Origin: Akebia trifoliata
Lineage: Eukaryota > Streptophyta > Magnoliopsida > Ranunculales > Lardizabalaceae
Direction: 5' to 3'
DNA: 64,000 bases
Assembly (NCBI GenBank): GCA_017979445.1
Contig: CM030707.1
Location: 18,365,086 to 18,429,085, forward strand
In this document: positions 43,876-55,270 of the stretch, in pieces
Numbering within the stretch: the first letter of the stretch is position 1
Layout: every line of letters starts with the position of its first letter
Position numbers and translations under genes: made by a program
Notes under the pieces: generated by a model
Told to the model about the DNA's origin: nothing
The model's database searches: none
Seen by the model: the letters and a program-made list of their open reading frames with translations, nothing else

Positions 43876-45530
43876 CAATATTTCTTATGAAAGTAATAAG
43901 TAGCAAAGTGATATGTGTGATGCACAAGTAATTGCATAATTTGATTATTTTAATTAGTCAATAGATGTTTAATTAGTAATATTATCTTTCAAGAAATATA
44001 GATTAGGGTTGATGCCCAAACACACTAAAAAAGTGGGGAAAAAAACTATAAGGTATTATAGAAATTTTAAATGAAATAATTATTAATAATAAGTATCATT
44101 GAAAAATCTTGATTAGAGCTTATTTGGGTCTTCAGTGTGTGATACATTATGGTATCTATAAAGTATTCTCGATGCTCTGCATTTGCATCCAAGTTAAGTT
44201 TTTTAATTCTTTACAGGCCGACTCCACCTTAAGGCAACTTAGGCGGTTACCTAAGACCCCTACTGAGAAAAAGCACCCAAGCCCAATCCATGTAGGATTC
44301 GAGCTGGAAGTTAATTAATAAAAAAAAAATGTCTTGTTTAAATAAAAATTACTAATTTTTATTTATATTAATATATGAAATATGAATCAATTGGATAGAA
44401 AGAGTGTGTCAGGCAATCTGAATCAATGGTTCGACCAAATCAAATTCCATGTTATTTTGTAATAAAATCAATTCGGTTAGTAAATCCTTCGTTATTTTTC
44501 TAAGAAAATAAATCCAAGAAATTTAAGGGAAAAAACTACATGGGTATGTTCAATTTTTCAATTTTCCAATAAATATAACCAGTCCAACCAAATTAAGGGG
44601 AGGTCCGATCATGTTTTAACTAATTTGATAAATTTTTCGGTTTTAATCATCAATTCTATTTTTAAAAGAATCCAATTAGCCTTACTAAGTTAGTAAGAAT
44701 TTCACCCTGGTCCTTGGGCTCACTTTGTGGCATCCAAAAAAATGGCCTGATGCTTTAGGGTTATAGGGAACAAATTTTTATGAATTTTAAAAAAAATTCA
44801 AAAAAGTTTGCTTTTCACCATTGAATTTCAATTTTAAGTTTGGTGGTTATGTGGAAGATCGATAGTCGTCCTAGGGCAGAGCTAGTAAGGAGATGATGGG
44901 GAAATTAATCCCATAGAACTTTGAGAGATCCCGTATATATTCAATTAATTACATGCCCCATTTGTCCTCACCTCCCTCCCCATTTGCCCCCGCCCTCTGA
45001 CCTCCCTCCAATTTTTGCTCCTTCAATTTTTTGAAGATAGCATTCCCTCTTGATTGGGCTTTCTTTCGTAGAATAATTGGAAATGACTTAAATATCATTT
45101 TCAGTCAAAAATCTCAAAATTTCTCTTGAAAACCATTTATCTTCAAATTCTTCAAGTTTACCATTAATTATAATTTGCCAATTCTTGAATCCGCTCTTGC
45201 TGTCATTTTCAAAACTTTGTATTAAGATCAAAAGAATTTGTTTATTTATTTTAGATTTGGATTTTTTTTTTTTTTAATGAAATGTAAAGGGTCGTGGTGT
45301 TGGATTGCTGATGTGGTAATCGAATTGAGTAAAACGACCCTAAGTAAGGCTTAAAATCTTACTTATGTTGGTAAGGGTAAGTATTTGGCTTTTTAATAAA
45401 CACATGTCAGCTTTTAAGGGACAAATGCATTTTCCTCGGGATTGACTATACATATCTAGATGATTATATACCGGTTAGGACATTGGGATGGACAAAATGC
45501 TCCACTTAATTCTTCTAGGGTGGATGCTAC
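43876..45530. other. Intergenic, no gene recognised
   Basis: AT-rich. The part 44215-44320 (GGCCGACTCCACCTTAAGGC ... TTAGGCGGTTACCTAAG) is less AT-rich and inverted within itself; it may be a transposon end. C-rich phrases (CACCTCCCTCCCCATTTG) occur at 44968-45012. Nothing supports a gene. Confidence 0.4.
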
Positions 45531-45538
45531 AAATCACA

Positions 45539-45950
45539 TAGGGGTGTCAATGGATAATCGAAAACTTGAATCCAATTTGAATTCGAATTCGAACAATCGG
45601 ATATTATAAAAAAAAATTGGATATTGGATTCAAATTTAGATAGTTTTATATATTCGAATCCTTATCAGATATGGATTCAGATTTTAACATTTCGAATCTA
45701 ATAATATCCGATTCGAAATAATATATAATATATTTTATTTATTTATTTATTATATAAATAATATAATATATATTTTAAAAAAATTAATAAATAAAAATTA
45801 GTTGGATAAGGAAAAATTATGTTTTCTTTTTATATACAAATTATTCAAATTCTAATCGGATACTATTCAATATCCAACAAGATAATCGCATTCGAATTCG
45901 AATTCGAATGTGGCTGTATTCAAACCGATAAGCATCCGTTGACAGTCCTA
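45539..45950. mobile_element. hAT-like MITE with GAATTCGAATTCG arms
   Basis: The left end TAGGGGTGTCAATGGATAAT is inverted as ATCCGTTGACAGTCCTA. Sub-terminal arms GAATTCGAATTCGAAC and CGAATTCGAATTCGAATG pair. The flanking 8-mers AAATCACA and AGTTCACG are only partly similar. The centre is nearly pure A/T. Confidence 0.68.
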
Positions 45951-46714
45951 AGTTCACGTTCAAAATAAAAGATTTTAACGGTGCAGAAAGTCTCTTATGG
46001 CTCATATGAGGTGTTCAATCCATCATTTCGATGGGACCCTGACACCACACTTTAGACGTGTCCAATACACTCGTCAACATATAAAAAACACTTTCCTTAC
46101 TAGGTTAATGAGGAAATTTACATGACCACATCTCTAATATTAGTCTCATCTGAAAATATAATTCTAATTACAAACATTTTAAGCCTTAAAAAAAATAAAA
46201 ACGACCCTTTTTTTCCCCCCTAAGTACATGATCTAAGTCATAAAAATTTAAGAACTTATTCAAAAAAAAAAACCTTTTTAACATTGGATTTAAATTTTTG
46301 TGGCCAATCCATTAATTAAATCTCTGGCCAAGCTAAAGAAAAGTTTTTTTTTTTGAATTTTTTTCAAATAACTTGTCCAACACGATTAATAAAAATAACA
46401 AAATCAAAATAAAAAAAACACGAGGATTTATTGTGGATTTTACTAATCAGACCTACCTTGTCATCAAAAAAATTATTGTGATTTGGCCTTGAAATATATG
46501 TCCAATTGGTGTAACCGAATCTTTTTCGCCATGAGAATTGATGGAGTACAAGGCATGAAAGGCACTCAAGTTTAATCATTGAGCCAATGAAGCTCTTGTA
46601 CATCTCTCTCTCAAATCTTAGATGAAAAATATTCAATAATGTAAGATCATCCCATATAAAATTCATCATAATCGTTAGATTAAAATCCATCAAACAGTTG
46701 GGATAAATGAAGAG
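45951..46714. other. Intergenic, no supported gene
   Basis: A 117-codon minus-strand frame (46364-46717) is the longest in this area, but it is rich in Phe/Ile/Leu and shows no motif that I recognise. Its 5' end runs into a hairpin MITE. It could be chance or a very decayed pseudogene. Confidence 0.4.
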
Positions 46715-46865
46715 CAAAGATTTTGTGACATACCCCCTCCCTCCCTCCCTCGATCATTTGCCTCGGGATATATAGAAACTCTTTTCTTATGTATCTCAAG
46801 GCAAATGATCTACGATTTTATGATGGGGCGTATGTAAGAGGAGGGTGCCCGATTGTCATGACTTA
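46715..46865. mobile_element. Mutator-like foldback MITE family D, copy 7
   Basis: The left arm TTTTGTGACATACCCCCTCC, then GATCATTTGCCTCGGGATAT, pairs with the right arm TATCTCAAGGCAAATGATC, GAGGAGGGTGCCC, ATTGTCATGAC. The (CCCT)n part of the left arm is expanded. Confidence 0.62.
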
Positions 46866-46956
46866 TAAATGAAACATAAGTACTATAAGATTGTAGATTT
46901 TTTTATAAAAGTCATTGAAAAGTTACATAAATAATAAAAAACACAACCTTAGTAGA

Positions 46957-47132
46957 ATAATGTTGAAGTGACCTCAGGTTGGAATCTTATATCACACTTC
47001 TTGACGTGAAAGTGTATGGGATCCATAGATGTATTTCATTAAGATATGAGTGAAAAAGCATATATGGTTCCTACCCACTTTCACGTCAAGAAGTGTAATA
47101 TGAAGTTCCAACTTGAGGTCACTCCAGTACGA
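46957..47132. mobile_element. Hairpin MITE family A, copy 3
   Basis: The left arm GAAGTGACCTCAGGTTGGAA, then TCACACTTCTTGACGTGAAA, pairs with CTTTCACGTCAAGAAGTG, then CCAACTTGAGGTCACTCC. The loop is CATTAAGATATGAGTG. This is one of the best preserved members. Confidence 0.75.
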
Positions 47133-47192
47133 TTTGCCTTAGTATAATGACTTCTGTGACTCATCATACATGACAAAAGTAACATAAAAAAG

Positions 47193-47312
47193 GGAGATTC
47201 TATCACCACGTCAACTTTTGCTAATGTCAATTCATTCACGTGTAAATCACTAAAGAAAAGCACACATTTTGGGGTGGCATTAGCAAAAGTTGGTGTGGCA
47301 ATAAAAGTTTTC
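47193..47312. mobile_element. Short hairpin MITE family B, copy 1
   Basis: GGAGATTCTATCACCACGTC then AACTTTTGCTAATGTCAATT is inverted as TTTTGGGGTGGCATTAGC, AAAAGTTGGTGTGGCAATAA. The middle carries GTAAATCACTAAAGAAAAGC. About 120 bp, shared with 58856 and 60943. Confidence 0.7.
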
Positions 47313-47320
47313 AATACAAA

Positions 47321-47502
47321 AATAATAATCTGACTCAAAAATTTTCACTCAATCGACATGGAAAGTGCACAGAACCATAGATCTTTTTTTCTTATATATC
47401 CTAAAGAACATTTTCCTTGTGTATCCCAAAGAAAAAGATCTATGGTTCTGTGCACTCGCCACGTCGACCGAGTGAAAATTTTCGAGTCAAAATATCACAA
47501 CT
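47321..47502. mobile_element. Mutator-like foldback MITE family D, copy 8
   Basis: A near-perfect hairpin. The left arm GACTCAAAAATTTTCACTC, GAAAGTGCACAGAACCATAG pairs with CTATGGTTCTGTGCACTCGC, GAGTGAAAATTTTCGAGTC. The loop contains TGTGTATCCCAAAGAAAAAG. Both arms are so similar that this insertion is probably young. Confidence 0.7.
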
Positions 47503-47570
47503 CAAGATGTTTAGATGGCCAACCCAAGAATGGGAAAATTAGAAAGTAATTTATTTGAGATAGTTTGGAT

Positions 47571-47878
47571 CATAGTTTTAAAACTTGACTCTACTCAAAT
47601 GTCTATCACGTTGATTCAACGAGTCAAATAAAATAAATTTTTAGTGGTTGTAATAAATAAAAATATTTATAGATATTTAAAAAAAAAGTTTTACACTTAA
47701 AATAAATAAATATTTATTTATTTTTTGTTCTTTGCAAAAAAGAAAAAAAAAAAAAAAAAGACCTGACTTGACGCGAAGAGTCGGGTCTTTTGAGTTGTGG
47801 TTTAGAGTTACCACAAATTCCAATTGAGTAAGTCAACTCGACCGAATTTCAGTCGATTCAACGAAATTTAAAACTATG
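47571..47878. mobile_element. hAT-like MITE, CATAGTTTT family, copy 5
   Basis: The ends CATAGTTTTAAAAC and TTTAAAACTATG are inverted. The flanking 8-mers GTTTGGAT (47563-47570) and GTTCGGAT (47879-47886) match at 7 of 8. Arms with GATTCAACGAGTCAAAT / AGTCGATTCAACG. A poly-A run lies in the middle. Confidence 0.72.
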
Positions 47879-48453
47879 GTTCGGATGCGAGCAATGGAGA
47901 CCAAGTGCACCACCACTAAAAAAAATCATGTTTTTTTCTTAAAGGTTAAAAAATTAAAATATAAAATCATGTTTTTTCTAAAGGTTAAAAAATAAAAAAT
48001 CATGTTTTGGTGCTAGCTAAGATCAAAAACAAAATAAAAACATTAAGGATGACGAGGAGTCTTTAAATTTTTTAGACTTGTTCAAAGAAATTGTTCAAAT
48101 CTTGTACGTGTGGGAGTTGAGTGGCTACTTAACTTTCCCTATTTTTACACCCAACTTGTTTGAATGTTTGACCCACCTCTTCTTGATGGTCTTACACACC
48201 AAAAGTCAAATTTATTGATTCATCTATATCTCATCATCATGAGCTTATCCATTCCCACAAATATTTACTAGGCCAAACATCTAGTAAGTAGCCCAAAAGA
48301 ATTTGGATCCCTTTTTATTGGAACCGATTAGAGTCAAATATCTTAAAATCAAGCTAATTAAGAATCAAAATCGATAATAATTGGAAATCGAAATTGTTTA
48401 AAAATATAATTTGATATCGAAATTGATAGAAACTTGAATCAACACAAATATAA

Positions 48454-48760
48454 GGATGGATCTGTATCCGATTTGAATCTGACTAGGATCAAGGGACATC
48501 AAAACCGTATTCAACCCATTTTTTCATTTGGATGAGGACCGACCCATTGACAACGCCACCAATGGCTGGTGAAGGTTTTAAGGGTCATGAAATATTTACC
48601 TTATATGGATGGATCCATATCCGATTTGGATCTGACTAGGATTATGGGACATCAAACCATATACAACCCAATTTTTTATTCGGATGATCAGGACCAACCC
48701 ATTGACAACACCACCAATGGCTGGTGAAGGTTTTAAGGGGGCATGAAATATTTACCTTAT
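48454..48760 (+). repeat. Tandem duplication, about 153-bp unit, two copies
   Basis: Units start at 48454 and 48607 with GGATGGATC and share TATCCGATTTG, CTGACTAGGAT, GGGACATCAAA, CCATTGACAAC and AATGGCTGGTGAAGGTTTTA. They contain fragments of a hAT-like end (CAACCCATTTTTTCATTTGG, GACCGACCCATTGACAAC). Confidence 0.85.
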
Positions 48761-51108
48761 TATTTAGGGAGGTAAGTTAGGAAAAAAAAAATCTCTTTTG
48801 CAGAAATTGAGAGAATACATTGTTGACAATTGGGTCAAAGATCAAACACTGTTGGAGAAGATGAGTTTGATTATGATTGATAGTTACACCTAGACTTTAG
48901 GCATGTTGTTTCTTTCCCTTCATTCAAATTACTATAGTAATCACAAGAAGAAAATAAGACAGATTCTGTTGGCACAAAAATAAGTTTACTTACGACACGC
49001 CAATTCTTGTGAAATTAAAAGAGATATTTAAGAAAATATTCATGACTTTTGTTCTAATTACGATTTTGATATATTATTCATTTTATTTATGAAAGCATGC
49101 ACGCAGTACACTATTCACTATTATATATCTACAAACTCATAAATTTAAAAGTTATACACATCAAAGGCTAGTTGAGATGGTAAGGACGATTGGATTTACT
49201 CCTAGTCCACACCTTCAAATTTTTATATGTTCATCTATATAAAATAATATATTTAACTATTGTACACGTGCAGGTCGATGATATGTATAGTCAATCAAAA
49301 TTAAAAGTGACAAACTTACTAATTGTAAATATTAAAAGTGATGAACCTATGAGTTTGTAGACACGACCACTATACCACGTGCATGTTTTGAGAATTAAAA
49401 TGAATAGTATTCCAAAATCGAGATTTGGACATATTCAATGCATGATTTGATGATTCACCAGAACTAAAATGAAGGCATGTTAGATTGGTGTGTTAATAGC
49501 CGCAAAATGCTATTGAAGAGTAAGAAAACGACACGTTTATTTTCGCCATGTTGTCCTCGTTTATGAATGTCTGGTCGAGAGTTTTTGTCGTACTCAACGT
49601 TTTGTTGAATATTTAAGATACCCTCATTTTTTCTTCTAATTGATGACTGCCCCTTGACCTCAATTTATTCCAATGGACTAATGAAAAATGGCTTAAACGC
49701 CCTCATCTTCAATTTGTAGCAAAAAAATCCTTGATTTTTCTCCTAAAAATCCAGTATGTTCCAGTTTTTCAGTTACTACAGTATATAATGACTAAAATAT
49801 CTTCATCTTCAACTTCTTGACAAAACCTTTGATTATTTTTAACTAAAAATTTGTCATCTTCAAGCTTTCAACCTTTATGATATATTTTTTTATTTACATA
49901 ATCTCATTTTCAACCTCAAAATTTTGCCATTCTTTTACCCAAAAATATCCTATTTTATTTTTGAAACTTCGTTAAAGCAGATAGAATCTTAAAGTTGAAG
50001 ATGAATAAGTAAAAAAAAAAAAATCTAGAAATTAAAAATAACTGGTTTTCGGAGAAAAAAATCAATGATACTTTTCGCTAGAGGTTGAAAATGAGGGTAT
50101 TTAATTTATTTTCTTGAACTCGAGGTATCTGACCGTTTAGAGCACCTGACAAATCCTTAAGCACATGCAATTAATCCCCTCCTCTCACACGCATCGAGTG
50201 ATTTTCTGGAATAAATCCCTAAAAGTAGTCCCTGAGGTGTGCTTTTGCCCATCTCACTAACCCTTTTAGGATATTTAAATAATTTTTCCTTAGTCAATTA
50301 GAGTAGACTGAGGTCAATGGGCATGTCACTAATTTGAAATACAAAGGGTATCTTAAATATTTACCAAAAAGTAAGGGGCATGTTCTAAATTACCCAATTT
50401 CTTTTGAGTAAGGGATGGAAGCTTGTGTTGCATTAAATAACTGTTGTCGAAGACTCACTGACGCCATGTGCCACCAAAGCCTCTTTTAACTCCGAATCCG
50501 AACACAAAGAGTCAAAAAAAACCAAACAAAGTGTATGTGTGCATGCATACGTGAGGACTTCAAAAGTCCACGTTGCATGCGGATCATCTAGACTTAATAC
50601 GCCCACATCTTATACCAAACTCACTCACCTTGATCTCCATCCATGTGGCACAATTTCCATGATCTATCCTTTGATTGGTGATTTTTTGTTGCATTCTTTT
50701 TCATCATCATAGGTTTTATGATCCAATCAAATGTTCAAATTGATTGATCAATCTTTTTTCTATCATGTAGATTTTCAAGTGTTATGTGACTAATATATAA
50801 TGATTAAATTAATAAATAAATAAATTATAAGATGACAAGAAGATCAACTATGCTTACTGAAACTGAATGTCAAAAGGCCGAGAAAAAAAAAATTTAAAAT
50901 AAACACATTCGAAAAAATGAGATGATTGATTTAATAAATAATTATAAATTAAGAGAAAATCGATTGAGATGGTTTGATCACATTTAATGAAAACTGATTA
51001 TAATCTCAACTATAAAGAATATATAAATTGAAGATTCCAAAAGATTGAAAGAAAAATCCAAAAGAACACATGAATTGAGATAGCGAAAGTTGATATGAGT
51101 GTATATCA
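48761..51108. other. Intergenic, repeat fragments, no gene
   Basis: The segments 49600-50112 and 50255-50395 carry GATACCCTCATTTTTTC, ATGAGGGTATTTAATTTATT and GGGTATCTTAAATATTTACC, the same arms as the long-TIR element in PDI intron 1. The segment 50450-50700 is less AT-rich and may be single-copy DNA. No coding frame of interest. Confidence 0.45.
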
Positions 51109-51304
51109 TAGTTTTAAAACTTGTTTTGGCGTCTTATCTCATCCATGAACGAGATGGAGTCATCTCAAACAAATTTTTCGAAACGCTTGAGTTGTCTCGT
51201 TCAACAATAAGAAAAATAAACTGTGATTTTAAATCTAATCTGATACGTTTGACTTGTCTATCCGTCTCGTTCGTGGATGATATCGAATGAGATTTAAAAC
51301 CATA
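51109..51304. mobile_element. hAT-like MITE, CATAGTTTT family, copy 6
   Basis: The ends CATAGTTTTAAAACTTG and GAGATTTAAAACCATA are inverted. The arms CATCCATGAACGAGATGG and CGTCTCGTTCGTGGATGA pair. TSD not clear. It lies about 590 bp upstream of the SAUR start codon. The short frames on both strands are palindrome artefacts. Confidence 0.6.
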
Positions 51305-51752
51305 ATATATGTTCAATGATAGAAGATGTGCCTTCGGACAAACGTTAAATTGTTTAGTCTATTCAAAATTTGAGGAATAAGATGTCAAAGATGATAGTGG
51401 TAATCTTTGCAATGTAGGTCATGAGAGAAAAGCATACTTTGTCATCGTAGTTCTAACGACCAGAAGTGTGGGACCCACCCTATATTGATGATTAGAAAAT
51501 GATTGATTTCATTGAAAAAAAATTCTCTAGTAGGCTAATTTTTAGTGTGTAGGCCACCAAAAAAGAGTAATAGAGCTAAAAAGAATGTGCTACATGGCAA
51601 AAAAGGAAATAGGGAGCTTGGTAAACTAACCAACTCCTAGAATATAGAATCACAACTCCACCTTATTACCATTTTCTTGTTACCGGCCTCATCAACACCC
51701 ATTTCTCTTTCTACCTTATCTTTCATATAATAGAGGGCACACTCTCCAACTC
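51305..51752. promoter_or_regulatory. SAUR upstream region
   Basis: Between the MITE at 51109-51304 and the TATA box. I see no canonical TGTCTC auxin element on either strand and no other binding site that I can assign with confidence. Confidence 0.35.
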
Positions 51753-51764
51753 CTATATATATAA
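51753..51764 (+). promoter_or_regulatory. TATA box of the SAUR gene
   Basis: CTATATATATAA lies about 130 bp before the ATG at 51896, a normal position allowing a leader of about 100 nt. Confidence 0.65.
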
Positions 51765-51895
51765 TGAACCCATTGCTTCTCTTTCATCAACACAAGTGCT
51801 TTAATACAACAAGTTAAGACATCTTCATTATCATTGTCAGCTTCATCTCTTTGTATCTTTTATCTTCTTTCACTTCTTCTGACTCTTGTATAGAG

Positions 51896-52132
51896 ATGCC
51901 AAAGAGAGAAGAACATGAAGTGGGGTTGAGAAGAGCTCCAAAAGGTCATTTTGCAGTATATGTGGGTAGTGAAAGGAGGAGGTACGTTGTTCCCATGTCT
52001 TACCTCAAGAGTCCTCTCTTCCAACAATTGCTAGAGAAAGCTGCAGAAGAGTATGGGTTCCATAACAATAAGAGCATTCTTTTACCTTGTGATGTATCAT
52101 CCTTTGAAAAGATCACATCTTTATTGGCCTAA
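51896..52132 (+). CDS. SAUR: SAUR small auxin-up RNA protein
   Basis: Intronless, 78 aa. The SAUR domain covers almost the whole protein: APKGHFAVYVG (residues 14-24), RRYVVPMSYLKSPLFQQLL (28-46), EEYGF (51-55), and a short C-terminal end with LLPCDVSSFEKITSLL (62-77). SAUR proteins promote acid growth by inhibiting PP2C.D phosphatases and so activating plasma-membrane H+-ATPase; this is family knowledge and is inferred here. The length is typical of the short SAURs. The ATG at 51896 is preferred over an upstream in-frame TTG at 51851, because family members begin a few residues before the basic segment and the 15 extra residues are unrelated. I see no clear DST instability element in the 3' flank. 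It stands alone rather than in the tandem cluster often seen for this family. Confidence 0.93.
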   Translation: MPKREEHEVGLRRAPKGHFAVYVGSERRRYVVPMSYLKSPLFQQLLEKAAEEYGFHNNKSILLPCDVSSFEKITSLLA

Positions 52133-52675
52133 GTGTTCATAATCATTTCTTGCAAGCAACATATATATATTTGTTTGTAGAGAGAAATGTAATTAGTGAT
52201 TAATTTTAGATCAATTGAATAACGTGGATTATTGTTTACCCGCGACGAGATTCTATTAAATAGAGAAAATCTATGTACAAGTAGTTACATAACTGCATAA
52301 TTACCTTAATATTGTATCAATCTAATTATAATTATTAAACCCATTTTTGCAAAAATATTATAATTTTATAATGCAACAAAAGTATAATATCAAATGACAA
52401 CGCTGACAAACGGTCGAGATGGGAAGATATTTCTAAGTGTTCCAAGAAAAAAAAATGTTTTGGAAATGTGAATTGATCTCTAGGAATCTTATATTTCTCC
52501 TAAATCATTAGTACATTCTTTTAGGGTTATTAAAAAAAGTTAGTGTTTCTTTATAGACTTTATAATATCTAATGAGTTTGGATACCAACAAATGGTTGGG
52601 TTGGAAAGCAAAACACAAGTTTCCTAGGAATTACTAGAGGAATATCTTTCCATCTCGACTGTTTATTCCAACAAA
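52133..52675. other. SAUR 3' flank, no gene recognised
   Basis: This includes the likely 3' untranslated region (a TATATATATTTG run and AT-rich DNA). CATCTCGACTGTTTATTCC at 52651 is the inverse of the similar CGGTCGAGATGGGAAGATAT near 52412, indicating a decayed foldback of about 260 bp at 52400-52672. Confidence 0.45.
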
Positions 52676-52906
52676 CATGATTTTGAAAATTGTTTGAGAC
52701 TAATTAAGATGATTCACCTAAGTCATCTCATTATTGTTCAGGAACGAGATGAAACATCGATATGATCATCAATGAGATCTGTAGTTTTCTCTATCTTCTT
52801 CTTCTCTCTCTGATTCAAAGATCTAATGAAAGCACTCGTCAAAATACTGAGTCATCTCCTTATCGTTCGTGAATGAGTGAGATGATAAATCGAGATTTTA
52901 AACCAT
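52676..52906. mobile_element. hAT-like MITE, CATGATTTT family, copy 7
   Basis: The ends CATGATTTTGAAAATTG and GAGATTTTAAACCATG are inverted, with arms GTCATCTCATTATTGTTCAG / GAGTCATCTCCTTATCG. TSD not identified. A CTTCTTCTCTCTC run lies in the centre. Confidence 0.55.
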
Positions 52907-53268
52907 GATTCAAGGGAAGTATTATGCATACATGACTTTTAATACATGGGAGTTTTTACAATAAAAAAAAATGAATAATTGAGATGATTTGATCTCTGAT
53001 GAGATTCTATCAAATAGAGATACATGGGACAAGTAGTTACATAACGTCGTAACTACATTAATTACATGATCTAATCGTAATTTCATTAAGATAATAATCC
53101 GGTGTATCAATCTACACCTTAACAATTCAACAATCTATTAATTTAATATACTCCCTCCTGCAACTGCATGTTCCTTTGAATAAAGAAATTTTTTATTAGT
53201 TTCATTTAATATCAATATCTTTGATATCATGATTAGATTATTATTATTTTTTTTTATTTTTTTTATTT
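52907..53268. other. Intergenic, nothing recognised
   Basis: The stretch near 52990-53060 (GATTCTATCAAATAGAGA, AAGTAGTTACATAAC) resembles 52248-52290 just after the SAUR gene, a weak sign of local duplication. No coding content. Confidence 0.4.
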
Positions 53269-54063
53269 TTTTGGTACTGCCATTGATAAGTCTAGGTGAT
53301 CGTGGGACTTTAACCTAAGTTTATGCTAACATCACCCATGGACTTTACTAGGATTTAAATTTGGGAGAGCCAAACCCAAATCCGTTGGGTTGAATCCGAC
53401 CTTTGGCCCCGACTTCAAGTATCAAAAAAAAAAAAAATGCCTAATTCAAATCAGGTTGGGTCCGAGCCTAGGTATTGAAGAATCCGATTTGCCCATACCA
53501 GAACATAATATGACTATAATTTAAAAATATTTCTTATATCTTGATTTCTTTGCACTCCCAATTTATGTTTCAATAAATATGCATGCCTTTGTTTATCTAT
53601 ATATCATCTATCACAACTAATGTGTGATCGTTTTCCTCATTAAATAAATGATTGCTTTATTATTCATGTTTCTATTTAAGTGTAATTTCATATTGTCACA
53701 TAATGATTATATTACATTTTTAAATATATTTTTTTGAAAATTATAATTAATAGTAAATAAAGATGATTGTTTTAATCTTCATCTTAAAATTTGTTTATAA
53801 TTTTATGGATATAAAATTTTGAAACACATTTTTAGGACAAATATTTGTAAAATTTAAGTTTTTTTACATGCCACTTATCTTCATATAAACCCACTATCAA
53901 TTCTTAATTATCTATTATAATTAAGAATGAATCAACCCGACTTGGGTTGGGTTTGAGCTGAGCATTTCATGCCCAAGGTTGGGATGGGCACAGGCGTGGG
54001 TTGACCCCCAACCCGTCCGAGTTGCAGCCCTAGACTTTACCAGCTAAGCTACAGTTGGCACCT
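53269..54063 (-). mobile_element. tRNA-derived SINE (family 2), antisense, split by a hAT-like MITE
   Basis: On the minus strand the 5' part (54063-54033) reads GGTGCCAACTGTAGCTTAGC then TGGTAAAGTC. The 3' part (53348-53269) continues GTAAAGTCCATGGGTGATGT and a box B-like TAGGTTAAAGTCCCACG. The two parts join across the 8-bp GTAAAGTC duplicated by the insertion. A disrupted copy of the family at 43664. Confidence 0.7.
53349..54032. mobile_element. hAT-like MITE, TAGGGCTGCAAC type, perfect 8-bp TSD
   Basis: GACTTTAC flanks it at 53341-53348 and 54033-54040. The right end CCGAGTTGCAGCCCTA matches the end at 13816; the left end TAGGATTTAAATTTGGG is diverged. The sub-terminal CCAAACCCAAATCCGTTGGG / CAACCCGACTTGGGTTGGG blocks pair. 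It is nested in an older SINE. Confidence 0.8.
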
Positions 54064-54564
54064 TCTCATGCTCATCGGAGGCTAATTATCAACTCAAATG
54101 GGCCTCAATTAAGCCATTATCAATTTAAACTTGATTGAAAATTGAAGGATTTTAATCCAAAAGTGAAATAGAACCAAGTGGGCTTGGTCATTGGCGATGC
54201 CCCGATTGGGTTCAACTTAAAATTAATTGATGTGCTTTCAGCTTACTTGTAGTACCCTAATATGCAAATAATTTAATTTAAAAAATTTCTGACCATTTTG
54301 GAAATCGTATAATTTCCAATTTCTCAAATTTGCTAACCATTTTCAAGATCTTACAATTCAAAAATCTCAAAATTTCTGCCTGATAAATTTTTTTTTTGAT
54401 TTTTTAATGACCTACTGTTCTTATTAAGGACGAGAAACTAGAGAGTATTAAAATCAATTTTGGTTTCAAATAAATTTGGCTTTAGTTGAAAAGCATCATC
54501 ACTTAGATCAGATTCATGTGAGGATTACACTCAACCACCGGTGCCTCAAGATCACACTAATTAA
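54064..54564. other. Intergenic, nothing recognised
   Basis: Moderately AT-rich DNA without an open frame, RNA gene or bounded repeat that I can support. Confidence 0.4.
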
Positions 54565-54792
54565 AACCACCGAGCATTAGGCGTAATGGCCAAAGCCTCC
54601 CTCCAAAAAGTGAGAGGTCTTGAGTTCAAGCCCCCTCGTTGGCCATCCACACAAATTTTCCCGACTTACCTGGTATGTGGAGTATTGCATGTACGGGGGA
54701 TTTGAGTGAGATATGGTGCTTTACGAGGCCAATTGCCTAGCCTCTATTAGTCGGGCTGATGGTCTGTAACCCTGTCAAAAATAAAATAAAAT
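54565..54792 (+). mobile_element. tRNA-derived SINE, family 1, full-length
   Basis: CCGAGCATTAGGCGTAATGG (box A region), then CTTGAGTTCAAGCCCCC (box B), a body with TGGAGTATTGCATGTACGGG and GCTTTACGAGGCCAATTGCC, and a 3' end GTCAAAAATAAAATAAAATA. It matches the antisense copy at 2841-3102 over its length. Confidence 0.75.
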
Positions 54793-55270
54793 ATTGTATT
54801 TGAATGTATATACTATATAGTTGGAACAAATATACACACTTTGATGATCAAAACAACAAATATACACACACACACTAATTAAATATATCCAAGGCATAAG
54901 AATGAAACATAAAACATAATGACACACAACATAAAACCATACGATGGAATCAATGTCGATAAACATGGAAGCTTAATCCCATCTAAGGGTTAGCATCAAT
55001 GTGTCCAAGAAAATTTTCAAAAATCATAATGATATACATGCTATTGCGACTGATAACAGTGATGGAAAAAATTAATCTGTCGCTACTACTCCCACAAAAA
55101 AAAATTAAAATTCGTAAGGGTCTTTGTTGCCCCCATGTAAAATAAAATCCTAGCCCCACCCCTAAATGGATCAAGGGAAAAACCAATTCAGAATATAGAC
55201 AGCTGTGATTCTATAAACATATCTTTTCATTTTAAAGTTTCCACTATAAGAAACTCTTCGATGAAAAATA
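54793..55270. other. Intergenic, possible transposon fragment
   Basis: A CA/TA-rich stretch lies at 54820-54880. The part 55070-55175 (CGCTACTACTCCCACAAAAA ... CCCCCATGTAAAATAAAATC) looks like a dispersed repeat, but I cannot assign it. No gene. Confidence 0.35.

Noticed and set aside
46364..46717. 117-codon minus-strand frame
   Set aside because: AT-driven hydrophobic composition, no motif, and its start lies in a hairpin MITE.
51851..51895. Upstream TTG start extending the SAUR protein by 15 residues
   Set aside because: SAUR proteins start a few residues before the basic segment, and the ATG at 51896 gives the usual length. A non-ATG start has no support.
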